Positions 7,813 through 14,193 of a DNA stretch of 17,312 nucleotides are shown one piece after another. A program made the translations under genes and the position numbers. The notes under the pieces are model-generated. The model worked only from the letters and a program-made list of their open reading frames with translations. It was not told where the DNA came from and did no database searches. Position 1 is the first letter of the stretch. Each line of letters begins with the position of its first letter. Origin of the DNA: an uncultured Eubacterium sp. Its GTDB lineage: Bacteria; Bacillota_A; Clostridia; Lachnospirales; Lachnospiraceae. The stretch is taken from positions 1 through 17,312 of the forward strand of contig CAJUSH010000055.1 in assembly GCA_910589045.1 (NCBI GenBank), written 5' to 3'.

Positions 7813-9051
7813 TTACAGCTCCTCCGGCTTATACAGGTGACGCGGAATACCGTCTACCATAATCGGAGACACGTCGCCCTGGATGAGCGGGCGCACATAG
7901 CTGATAAATTCCTGGGTTACATAGTCGCCGTCCTTGTTCAGCCATCCCCTTGGAACCAGCTTCTCGTCATTCGCGATCTTGTGCACGTCCTTCACCTCCG
8001 TGCCGCTCTGGTACGGGTCGTCAGACTGGCGCACCAGGACAACCATCTTGCCGGAATCTCCCTCGTCGGCAGCCTTTACCGCCGCACCGCCTACCTGGTA
8101 GGCCTCCAGAATATCCACACGCGATGCCAGATGGGAAGCCGCGCGCTGCAGGGTGCTCAGCTCGATCGCCCGGGTCTTGCACCCAAGCTCACCCGCAATG
8201 TAGCTGGCCAGATAGCTTGCCGTGCCGGAGAGCTGCTTGTGTCCGAACGCGTCCACAAAGTCAATGCTGGTGCCGTACTCACACACATATTTACCGTCCT
8301 TGGTCTGAATGCCCTCCGATACCGCCACAACAACCGAGGATTTTTTCGTCAGAAGCTTTGCTACCTTATCCTTGAATTTTTCAAAATCAAAGGGAATCTC
8401 GGGCAGGTAGATCATATCCGGTCCGGAGCAGTCCTCTCCCTTTGCGAGTGCCGATGCCCCCGTCAGCCAGCCTGCATTTCTTCCCATAATCTCAATGATG
8501 GTCACAACGCCCTTGTCATAGCGCAGGCAGAAGCTGTCCCGGATGACCTCCTTCACACAGGTGCCGATATACTTTGCCGCACTTCCGTAGCCCGGCGTGT
8601 GGTCGGTCAGGGCCAGGTCGTTGTCGATCGTCTTGGGGCAGCCGATAAAACGGATCTCACTGCCCGTGATGATCGCATAATCGGACAGCTTTTTAATCGT
8701 GTCCATCGAATCGTTGCCGCCAATGTAGATAAACGCCTCTATGTCAAGCTTCTTAAGAATCTCGAAAATCTGCTCATAAACCTCCATGCTCTCATGGATA
8801 CCCGGCAGCTTATACCTGCAGGAGCCAAGGTACGCACTGGGCGTGCGCTTTAAGATTTCCGCGTCAAGCTCATTTGTGATGTGTAAAGAAAGATCGATAT
8901 ATTTTTCCTCCATCAAGCCCTGGATTCCGTTTAGCATCCCGTACACCTTCTTCGCCCCACGGTCGATGGCTGTGCGGTATACCCCCGCAAGGCTTGAGTT
9001 GATGGCGGCCGTCGGTCCGCCGGACTGTCCCACAATAACATTGCCTTTCAT
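7813..9051 (-). CDS. pfp: 6-phosphofructokinase, pyrophosphate-dependent type
   Basis: A 412-aa PFK-family enzyme that phosphorylates fructose 6-phosphate to fructose 1,6-bisphosphate, here probably with PPi rather than ATP and therefore reversibly. The N-terminal VGQSGGPTAAINSSLAG is the phosphoryl-donor loop. GGNDS (111-115) places Asp114 where ATP enzymes have Gly. PKTIDND (139-145) has Lys140 where ATP enzymes have Gly, and it carries the catalytic Asp143. The Asp/Lys pair is the known signature of PPi dependence. MGRNAGWL (189-196) binds the sugar phosphate. I chose ATG 9051 because GGAGG is 7 bases upstream and the family begins at MKGNVIVGQSGGP; 13 extra upstream codons are not family-like. 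A long structured leader precedes it. Confidence 0.93.
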   Translation of the reverse strand: MKGNVIVGQSGGPTAAINSSLAGVYRTAIDRGAKKVYGMLNGIQGLMEEKYIDLSLHITNELDAEILKRTPSAYLGSCRYKLPGIHESMEVYEQIFEILKKLDIEAFIYIGGNDSMDTIKKLSDYAIITGSEIRFIGCPKTIDNDLALTDHTPGYGSAAKYIGTCVKEVIRDSFCLRYDKGVVTIIEIMGRNAGWLTGASALAKGEDCSGPDMIYLPEIPFDFEKFKDKVAKLLTKKSSVVVAVSEGIQTKDGKYVCEYGTSIDFVDAFGHKQLSGTASYLASYIAGELGCKTRAIELSTLQRAASHLASRVDILEAYQVGGAAVKAADEGDSGKMVVLVRQSDDPYQSGTEVKDVHKIANDEKLVPRGWLNKDGDYVTQEFISYVRPLIQGDVSPIMVDGIPRHLYKPEEL

Positions 9052-9073
9052 GATAAAACCTCCGTTTTTATTA

Positions 9074-9173
9074 TTTGTGCCGATTTTCAATCGGTGCCTG
9101 CTTCGAGCGCCCAGCCCTCCGGGCTGCTTTCAGGCGCGAGAATCCTTTGTGCCGATTGTAGTCGGTGCCTGCT
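9074..9173 (-). repeat. pfp leader: duplicated 28/29-nt repeat flanking a strong hairpin
   Basis: Two near-identical direct repeats, 9074-9102 and 9146-9173, share TTTGTGCCGATT at one end and TCGGTGCCTGCT at the other. Each can fold into its own small hairpin (CCGATT 9080-9085 with AATCGG 9089-9094; CCGA 9152-9155 with TCGG 9162-9165). Between them is a GC-rich stem: GCGCC (9107-9111) with GGCGC (9133-9137), enclosing CAGCCC (9112-9117) with GGGCTG (9121-9126). The module ends 22 bp before the pfp start codon and lies inside the predicted leader transcript. No known riboswitch consensus is recognised. It may be a cis-regulatory RNA or an inserted intergenic repeat element. Confidence 0.75.
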
Positions 9174-9195
9174 CCCCATCGTTACATACTTTTCC

Positions 9196-9224
9196 ATTAT
9201 ATACTCCAATACTGAAAAAGTCCA
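9196..9224 (-). promoter_or_regulatory. candidate sigma-70 promoter for pfp
   Basis: On the minus strand, TGGACT (9224-9219) and TATAAT (9201-9196) are separated by exactly 17 bp. Transcription would start near 9189, giving a leader of roughly 138 nt that contains the duplicated-repeat module. The -10 is perfect and the -35 matches consensus at 4 of 6 positions. Confidence 0.6.
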
Positions 9225-9291
9225 GACCGGATTTTCGCCCCGCAAACTGGCATGGTTATTTTTTCAAAAACCGGATATTTTTATCAATCCA

Positions 9292-9324
9292 CTTTTGTTT
9301 TATCATCGTTTCCAGAAACAAAAG
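9292..9324 (+). promoter_or_regulatory. hairpin abutting the ECF S-component ribosome site
   Basis: A perfect 9-bp stem pairs CTTTTGTTT (9292-9300) with AAACAAAAG (9316-9324) around a 15-nt loop. Its last base is the first G of the GGGAGG ribosome site (9324-9329) of the next gene. The stem is A/T-rich. It could modulate translation, but no ligand-binding domain of a known riboswitch is seen upstream. Confidence 0.5.
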
Positions 9325-9337
9325 GGAGGTATGAAAC

Positions 9338-9931
9338 ATGAACACAACAGCAACCAAAAAATGGGTCGTTGCCGCCCTGTTTGCGGCCCTGACCTGCATC
9401 TGTACAATGATTATCAAAATTCCCACCCCCACCGGCGGCTACATCCACCCCGGAGACGGTATGGTGCTCCTGTGCGGCGTTGTACTAGGCCCCGGCATGG
9501 GCGCCCTCGCCGCAGGCATCGGCTCCATGCTCTCCGACCTGTTTTCCGGCTATATGGTATGGGTGCCTGCAACCTTTATCATCAAGGCCCTGAGCGCCCT
9601 TTGTGCCGCCCTGCTCTTCCGGGGACTTCGCGCAGGGCTGTCCAAAGGAAAGAGCTCTGCAGCCTTACGCCTGATCATCGGCGGCATCACCGGTGAGGCG
9701 CTTATGGTATTCGGCTACTTCTTATTTGAAGTCGGCTTAAACGCGGCGGCAAACGGCGACTTTACCTCCGCGGCGATCGCCGGGGGCATTGCCTATTCCG
9801 CGGCGGGTATCCCCGCCAACATCCTCCAGGGCATCACCGGCATTGTGATCGCCTGTGTGCTCCTGCCCGTTTTAAGCAAAATCCCCGATGTGCGCGTGTG
9901 GCTTCTCGGGGATGCGAAGGCTTCGGTATGA
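9338..9931 (+). CDS. ECF transporter S component (substrate-binding membrane protein)
   Basis: A 197-aa integral membrane protein with five to six hydrophobic segments, the S (substrate-capturing) subunit of an energy-coupling-factor vitamin importer. The first helix contains AALFAALTC, resembling the Ala-rich motif that contacts the T subunit. The loop IPTPTGGYIHPGDGMVLLCG (28-47), then GMGALAAGIGSMLSDLFSGY (53-72) and ATFIIKALSALCA, are the conserved stretch of a common Clostridia S-component family. The start is supported by GGGAGG (9324-9329) 8 bases before ATG; an ATG at 9331 is in another frame. No EcfA or EcfT gene is nearby, so it should share a group II ECF module encoded elsewhere. 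Its substrate (a vitamin or precursor) cannot be told from the sequence. Confidence 0.88.
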   Translation: MNTTATKKWVVAALFAALTCICTMIIKIPTPTGGYIHPGDGMVLLCGVVLGPGMGALAAGIGSMLSDLFSGYMVWVPATFIIKALSALCAALLFRGLRAGLSKGKSSAALRLIIGGITGEALMVFGYFLFEVGLNAAANGDFTSAAIAGGIAYSAAGIPANILQGITGIVIACVLLPVLSKIPDVRVWLLGDAKASV

Positions 9932-9974
9932 CCTGAAGGATTTCCGATACGGCAAAGCATTTCGGGTTTCTGCA

Positions 9975-10622
9975 CTATGAACAATTACAGATTTGGGCAA
10001 CCACTGCCGGCAGCTCGGAAAATTTCCGGATTGCCGGCACTTTTTCTGCGATCTGCCCCGGCAGCGTCCCGAAGCCGTAGGCGGCGTGAATGAACGTCCC
10101 GCCCGCCTCCACGGTGGCATGGTAATCACCCTCGATGTCCCCCACGTAGATCACCCGCTCCAGGTCGTTTCGCTCTGCAAGGATACGGATGTTCTCACCC
10201 TTTTGCCTCTGGTTGTTCCCGTAGCACTGAAAATCCGAAAAAATCGGCGTAAAGCCGTAATAGGTTAGAAACGCCTCGATATAGCCGCACTGGCAGTTGC
10301 TGACGATGTATAAAGGATATTCCCGCACCAGCGACCGCAGTGTCTCCTCCACACCGGGATAAAGCCTTGCGCCGTGGCTCTCCAGGTAATCGTTTTCCAC
10401 CACCACGCAGGCATCCATCAAATCATAGGACGCCTCTGCCTCCATGTCCGGAAACAGCGCCCTTGCCAGCTTGTCCATGGGAAGCCCCATGACCCGCGCC
10501 AGATCGTTGTCCGTGAGCGGCTTCATCCCGCGCTTTACCACCACCTGGTTCCAGGAGAGCGCCACCTCCCGGGATGAATCCCACAGCGTTCCGTCCATAT
10601 CAAAAATAATCCCTGTTTTCAT
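9975..10622 (-). CDS. HAD-family phosphatase
   Basis: A 215-aa haloacid-dehalogenase superfamily hydrolase, phosphoglycolate-phosphatase or beta-phosphoglucomutase-like in layout. The motifs are all visible: motif I FDMDGT (7-12, nucleophile Asp8 and acid/base Asp10), motif II VSN (107-109), motif III Lys141 in RQKGENI, and motif IV VGDIEGD (160-166) for Mg2+. A helical cap lies between about residues 14 and 85. The physiological substrate is unknown. An in-frame GTG at 10634 would add four residues, but AAAGGAG at 10640-10634 overlaps it. ATG 10622, 11 bases after that ribosome site, is therefore the better start. It converges with the ECF gene; no clear terminator lies in the 43-bp gap. Confidence 0.9.
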   Translation of the reverse strand: MKTGIIFDMDGTLWDSSREVALSWNQVVVKRGMKPLTDNDLARVMGLPMDKLARALFPDMEAEASYDLMDACVVVENDYLESHGARLYPGVEETLRSLVREYPLYIVSNCQCGYIEAFLTYYGFTPIFSDFQCYGNNQRQKGENIRILAERNDLERVIYVGDIEGDYHATVEAGGTFIHAAYGFGTLPGQIAEKVPAIRKFSELPAVVAQICNCS

Positions 10623-10634
10623 CCTCTTTTTCAC

Positions 10635-10767
10635 TCCTTTATGCGAAAATCACACAGGAAGCATACATCCGCATGTACTGGCCCGCAGCTGCGCGGCCAA
10701 AACGCTCCCAGTGCATCTTAGCGCATCATAAAGCAGATAAGGCGCTTTGTCAAGCGAAGCTTAGTAG
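10635..10767. other. spacer upstream of the HAD gene
   Basis: No gene is seen here. A GC-rich near-palindrome, TGGCCCGCAGCTGCGCGGCCA-like, lies around 10679-10699 and is the only clear structure. The HAD ribosome site is at 10634-10640. Confidence 0.4.
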
Positions 10768-11025
10768 CTATTCAGCCTTCGGCTTCATAGTTACGGAATC
10801 CGCCCAATTTAAAGTGTCCTCCGCAATTTCCTCGTGGGATAACACGCCCCTTTTTAGCATGCATTTTGCAGTCTCAACTTTTCCCTCTTCATATTTTTCT
10901 TTATATTTAATCTGCTGCGTCATATATTCGTTCCTTCATTTTTCATTGCGTGTGACAGACCTTACCTCCCGATCTAATGCTCTGGTAAAATCATCCGTTG
11001 CTTCCCTGCCATCAATAAAATCCAG
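10768..11025 (-). pseudogene. Rpn-family PD-(D/E)XK nuclease/transposase remnant (C-terminal part, in-frame stop)
   Basis: Reading the minus strand from 11025 gives a continuous frame of 86 codons broken once by TGA at 10938-10936. Before the stop it reads LDFIDGREATDDFTRALD then REVRSVTRNEK. After it comes RNEYMTQQIKYKEKYEEGK then VETAKCMLKRGVLSHEEIAE, ending at TAG 10770-10768. This resembles the C-terminal region of Rpn (recombination-promoting nuclease/putative transposase) proteins, where the position after NEK is normally Trp in a WRREYM-like motif, so TGG changed to TGA explains the break. The N-terminal nuclease core is absent; the frame ends upstream at TAA 11028-11026, right against the YgjP gene. 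An internal ATG at 10923 could give a 51-aa peptide, but no good ribosome site for it is clear. Family assignment is from memory of the motif. Confidence 0.65.
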
Positions 11026-11029
11026 TTAT

Positions 11030-11722
11030 CTATCCCTTCCCCCGATTCAGCCGCTGCCTTCGCTCTCGCCAGTCCGGACAAAAGGAATCCATATATTCAT
11101 AAAATTTCGCGTTATGATTTCTTTCCAGCAGATGCACCAGCTCATGTATAATCACGTATTCCAGACATTCCGGCGGCCTTTTCGCCAGCTGCAGATTCAG
11201 CCAGATACGCTTTTTTTGAATATTGCATGTACCCCAGCGGGTCCGCATATTTTTAATGCGCCACTCCCCGGCCTGTACACCCACAATACCTTCACATTTT
11301 TTCAGTATATCAGGAACCGCCTGTTTCATTTCTTTGCGATACCATTCATTCAATACATGCGCTCTCCGGGGAGGTGTGCTTTCCCTGCTTACCTGCAAAA
11401 TGAGATGTTCTCCTTCGATAAAAGCATCCGTTCCTGCATCCGAATGCCGCACATCCAGGCGATAGCCCTTTCCCCACAGATAAACATACTCACCGGTCAC
11501 ATATTGGCACACGCCCTGCCCGGACTGCGCCTCAAAATATTCTTTTTGCTTTTTTATCCATGAAATCCTGGAAACTGCAAATCTGCGGATCGCATCATCA
11601 CTCACCGTAGAAGGAGCCGTAATCCGCACCCTGCCGTCAGGAGGCGAAACGCGCAGATACATATTTTTAATCGATTTTTTCGTCACGGAAATCGTAATTC
11701 CGTCTAATATGATTTCTTTCAC
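11030..11722 (-). CDS. YgjP-like zinc metalloprotease (SprT/WLM-type fold)
   Basis: A 230-aa protein of the YgjP/DUF45 family of predicted zinc-dependent metallopeptidases. The zinc-binding motif HELVHLLERNHNAKFYEYMD is at about 193-212 (His193, Glu194, His197, with His203 as likely third ligand), and the family hallmark MRTRWGTCN is at 159-167. An N-terminal beta-rich domain carries KKSIKNMYLRVSPPDGRVRITAP (15-37), also typical. The start is GTG at 11722, chosen because GGAGGG lies 6 bases upstream and the protein begins with the family's VxGxxI-type strand; no ATG is in frame close by. In other genomes the family often travels with type I restriction genes; none is seen here. It sits between two pseudogenes yet looks intact. 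Its cellular substrate is unknown. Confidence 0.88.
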   Translation of the reverse strand: MKEIILDGITISVTKKSIKNMYLRVSPPDGRVRITAPSTVSDDAIRRFAVSRISWIKKQKEYFEAQSGQGVCQYVTGEYVYLWGKGYRLDVRHSDAGTDAFIEGEHLILQVSRESTPPRRAHVLNEWYRKEMKQAVPDILKKCEGIVGVQAGEWRIKNMRTRWGTCNIQKKRIWLNLQLAKRPPECLEYVIIHELVHLLERNHNAKFYEYMDSFCPDWRERRQRLNRGKG

Positions 11723-11755
11723 GTAAAACCCTCCGCACCCATTCCCCCATATCCT

Positions 11756-12131
11756 TTACATCCGATTCGTACCAAAAAAGCGTTTCGCATGTTCAATCAG
11801 CTTTGCAGCCGCCGGACTAAAGGGATGCCCCGATCCATCTGCTCCTTCACCAGATCCGCGGTTGCAGTAAAAATATCAAATGTAACCCAGGGGTATTTTT
11901 CCCGGAACGGGCGAAACAGCTCCGGCAGAAGCTTCGGATACTGTTTCCCTGCAGCCAAACGAAACCCTGCTCTCCACCTGCTCTTCCTGCTCCACAAGCT
12001 CTCTCTCCGTCTTATCAACGAGCTGCAAAATTTCCTCCGCCCGTCTGCGTAATGTGCAAAACCTCCGACGCCTTTATAATATTTTCCTCACGTACTACGG
12101 TTAAAAAATAGCGCAGAACCCTGATTTCCAT
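11756..12131 (-). pseudogene. LysR-family regulator, decayed by internal deletions and frameshifts
   Basis: The minus strand still shows recognisable LysR pieces in order. From ATG 12131 (AGGAG 7 bases upstream) it reads MEIRVLRYFLTVVREENIIK then ASEVLHITQ, the first half of the winged HTH. This is followed directly, in another frame, by RAEEILQLVDKTERELVEQE (end of the linker helix). Next, in a third register, comes QYPKLLPELFRPFREKYPWV then TFDIFTATADLVKEQMDRG (first part of the effector domain). Finally HPFSPAAAKLIEHAKRFFGT then NRM and TAA (11758-11756) form the C-terminus. About 375 bp remain of an expected gene of about 900 bp. At least two deletions removed the recognition helix and most of the effector domain. 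The promoter and ribosome site survive, suggesting recent decay. Confidence 0.8.
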
Positions 12132-12208
12132 GCGCAAGCTCCTCTCACCCGACGTGCCGCGGCACATGCCATGCAATGTGCACACCGGCTCCCTCCCGGA
12201 GCAGATCC

Positions 12209-12237
12209 ATGATAGCACATTCAGCCCCGACAGGCAA
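12209..12237 (-). promoter_or_regulatory. surviving promoter of the LysR pseudogene
   Basis: On the minus strand TTGCCT (12237-12232) and TATCAT (12214-12209) are 17 bp apart, with an extended TGC just before the -10. The start would be near 12202. The leader to ATG 12131 contains a perfect 12-bp palindrome, GTGCCGCGGCAC (12154-12165), which may be an operator. Confidence 0.6.
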
Positions 12238-12273
12238 GAAAGAGCCGCCCACGAATCATTTCGTGTGCAGCTC
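12236..12273 (-). terminator. terminator of the second sugar-import operon
   Basis: A stem pairs CACGAA (12250-12255) with TTCGTG (12260-12265) around TCAT and extends outward through 47-48/67-68 and GAGC/GCTC (12242-12245 with 12270-12273), with small mismatches. On the minus strand it is followed by TTTCTT. It lies about 88 bp after the last permease stop. Its U-tract runs into the -35 of the LysR promoter. Confidence 0.6.
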
Positions 12274-12360
12274 CCTTGTTAGCGTTGACTTTGGACCAGT
12301 AACCGGCAGCCTGGACAAGAACATTCGCTTCGCGAAGTCCAAACTGCTGTCTGAAGAATT

Positions 12361-13236
12361 CTACCCTTTCACCGCCCCTCCGGTCAGGCCCTCCACAATC
12401 TGTGAAGAAAATGCAAAGTAAATCGCAATAGTCGGAATCAGCGTAATGACAACCGCCGCCATCGACTCACTCATATACTTCGTAAACTGCCCGATATACC
12501 GGTAAATCGCAAGCGTCAGAGTCGTTACGTTTTTGTTGCCCAGCAGCACCATCGGCATATAAAAATCATTCCACTCACCAATGGCCGTGATGAGCGCCAT
12601 CGTAAAGATGACCGGCTTTGTAATCGGCAGGATGATGCTGAAAAAAATCTTCAAATCGTGGCATCCGTCCAGCCTCGCGGACTCCTCAAGCGCCGCCGGT
12701 ATTGTCCTGAAAAACTTCTGAAAAATCAGGCACGACATCGAGATTCCCGATATGTAGACCAGAATCAGCCCCAGCAGCTTGTTGAGCAGCCCAAGATTCC
12801 TTAAAATAATGAATAACGGAAGGATACTCACCTGAACCGGAACCATCATGCCGATCATAAAATAAGCGCTAAGCAGCCCCTTGCCCTTAAACTGGTATCT
12901 GGCAATGCCGTACGCGGCCATGGATGACAAAAGAATGCACCCCAAAGTCCCGCAGACCGTGAGCACCAGGCTGTTTTTAAAGTAGAGAAGGAAATCCCCG
13001 TCAACCAGCACTGACAGATAGCTGGAAAATGAAATGCCCTTCGGCAGCCCCACAAAATTTGTGACCAGATCGCCCTTGGATTTCAGGGAATCCATGAAAG
13101 TAACTGCCAGCACAAAGATCGTAAAGAATGAGTATACAATCAGAACAAGCGAGCAGAGCCACCGAATCACCTTTCCGCTGGTAGAAAGTACTTCACCATT
13201 GCTTTCTGAAAAATCCGTATTTTTATTTTTTGCCAT
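12361..13236 (-). CDS. ABC sugar importer permease, MalG type (second operon)
   Basis: A 291-aa CUT1 inner-membrane subunit. After a polar N-terminal tail of about 22 residues, helices begin near 27, 85, 122, 153, 205 and 258. The EAA loop that contacts the ATPase is EESARLDGCHDLKIFFSIILP at about 184-204. The start has GGGGAGG about 9 bases upstream. It is the last gene of the second import operon, 17 bp after the MalF-type subunit, and shares low general similarity in layout with the first operon's permease but is clearly a different transporter. Substrate is unknown. As in the first operon, no ATPase is present. Confidence 0.92.
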   Translation of the reverse strand: MAKNKNTDFSESNGEVLSTSGKVIRWLCSLVLIVYSFFTIFVLAVTFMDSLKSKGDLVTNFVGLPKGISFSSYLSVLVDGDFLLYFKNSLVLTVCGTLGCILLSSMAAYGIARYQFKGKGLLSAYFMIGMMVPVQVSILPLFIILRNLGLLNKLLGLILVYISGISMSCLIFQKFFRTIPAALEESARLDGCHDLKIFFSIILPITKPVIFTMALITAIGEWNDFYMPMVLLGNKNVTTLTLAIYRYIGQFTKYMSESMAAVVITLIPTIAIYFAFSSQIVEGLTGGAVKG

Positions 13237-13253
13237 AATGAAACACCTCCCCG

Positions 13254-14159
13254 TTAATTATCGTACTCAAATTTCGATAAGACCTTATTCTGCACCAGCG
13301 TCACCACCATCATAACAAGGAACATAATGACGACAATGGCCGCGCCAAAGCCCAGATCGGATTTTCCGTTCAGGCCGCTTCCGAAGGTGTAGCGGTAGAA
13401 TACAATATTCGCAAAATCCAGCGAGCCGTTAATTCCGCCGTTGATGCCGCCGAGGATAAAGGGCATGTCAAAAATCGCCAGTGCCCAGATGGTACTCATC
13501 GTAATATTTGACGCACACGAGGGCAGAGATAAGGGAAGCAGGATGTGTAAAAATCTCTGCCACTCACTGCAGCCGTCGATGCGCGAGGCTTCCATGACAT
13601 CCTTAGAGACGTCCATAAAGTTCGAGTAAAAGATCATGATGCCGGAGCCGGAGCCCTGCCACAAAATCAGGATAATCAAAAGCTTAAACGCCCATTTGGG
13701 GTCGCCGAACCATGCACCGGTGTCCATTCCCATTTTTGCGAGAAATGAATTTAAAAATCCGATATTCGGGTTGAAAATCAAAGTCGCAAAAAAGCTGACG
13801 ATCGTCGTACTGATGACGTAGGGCAAAAACACCATAAATTTTATGTACTTGTGCGCCGGCACCTTGATAAACAGCAGATAGGCGACCAGATACTGGAACG
13901 GTGTGATAATGAGCCATACGCAGAGCAGATATTTCAGGTTGTTTTTCAGCGCGTTGAAAAACTCCGGTGCAAAGCGCGGATCCGTAAAGATTGTGATGAA
14001 ATTTTTGATTCCCACCACGTTGATATCCCCCATTCCCGACCAGTCCGTAAAGCCTAAAAACAGGACAATGACAATAGGAAGGGCAACAAATACCGTATAC
14101 AGTACAAACGCCGGTGTAACAAAGAACAGATGATTTCGATTCTGTTTTCTTTTTTTCAT
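13254..14159 (-). CDS. ABC sugar importer permease, MalF type (second operon)
   Basis: A 301-aa CUT1 permease with six predicted helices, the first from about residue 11 (FFVTPAFVLYTVFVALPIVIV). FTDWSGMGDINVVGIKNF at 37-54 is the typical extracytoplasmic segment after helix 1, and the EAA loop MEASRIDGCSEWQRFLHILLP lies at about 189-209. I chose ATG 14159, which has GGAGG 9 bases upstream. The longer open frame to 14234 overlaps the 3' end of the binding-protein gene and its 25 extra residues are Arg-rich and unlike any permease. It forms the channel with the 291-aa partner immediately downstream. Confidence 0.92.
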   Translation of the reverse strand: MKKRKQNRNHLFFVTPAFVLYTVFVALPIVIVLFLGFTDWSGMGDINVVGIKNFITIFTDPRFAPEFFNALKNNLKYLLCVWLIITPFQYLVAYLLFIKVPAHKYIKFMVFLPYVISTTIVSFFATLIFNPNIGFLNSFLAKMGMDTGAWFGDPKWAFKLLIILILWQGSGSGIMIFYSNFMDVSKDVMEASRIDGCSEWQRFLHILLPLSLPSCASNITMSTIWALAIFDMPFILGGINGGINGSLDFANIVFYRYTFGSGLNGKSDLGFGAAIVVIMFLVMMVVTLVQNKVLSKFEYDN

Positions 14160-14193
14160 AATCGCTAACCTCCGTAATCCTTTTCCCGCATGC

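Noticed and set aside
7837..8853. 338-aa open frame on the plus strand
   Set aside because: It is the antisense shadow of pfp, whose catalytic motifs are clear; no motif or ribosome site supports the opposite frame.
9074..9173. CRISPR array from the repeated 28/29-nt unit
   Set aside because: Only two copies, with a palindromic structured spacer and no cas genes; it does not fit a CRISPR array.
9174..9337. Known riboswitch (preQ1, TPP, FMN) upstream of the ECF gene
   Set aside because: I looked for the characteristic conserved cores and found none; only the simple 9-bp stem is present.
9094..9696. 200-aa plus-strand frame overlapping the ECF S-component
   Set aside because: The overlapping frame at 9338 has the membrane helices and family motifs and the correctly spaced ribosome site; this one becomes Arg/Pro-rich noise.
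10936..10938. TGA in the Rpn remnant as a recoded Trp or selenocysteine codon
   Set aside because: TGA is used as a normal stop in this window (for example the ECF and binding-protein genes). No selenocysteine insertion hairpin or family precedent is seen, and the gene is already truncated.
10673..11563. 296-aa open frame on the plus strand
   Set aside because: It is antisense to the YgjP gene and the Rpn remnant; composition is Ser/Pro/Leu-rich with no recognisable domain.
12176..12421. 81-aa plus-strand frame between LysR remnant and permease
   Set aside because: It overlaps the LysR promoter, the operon terminator and the permease 3' end, and has no motif or ribosome site.
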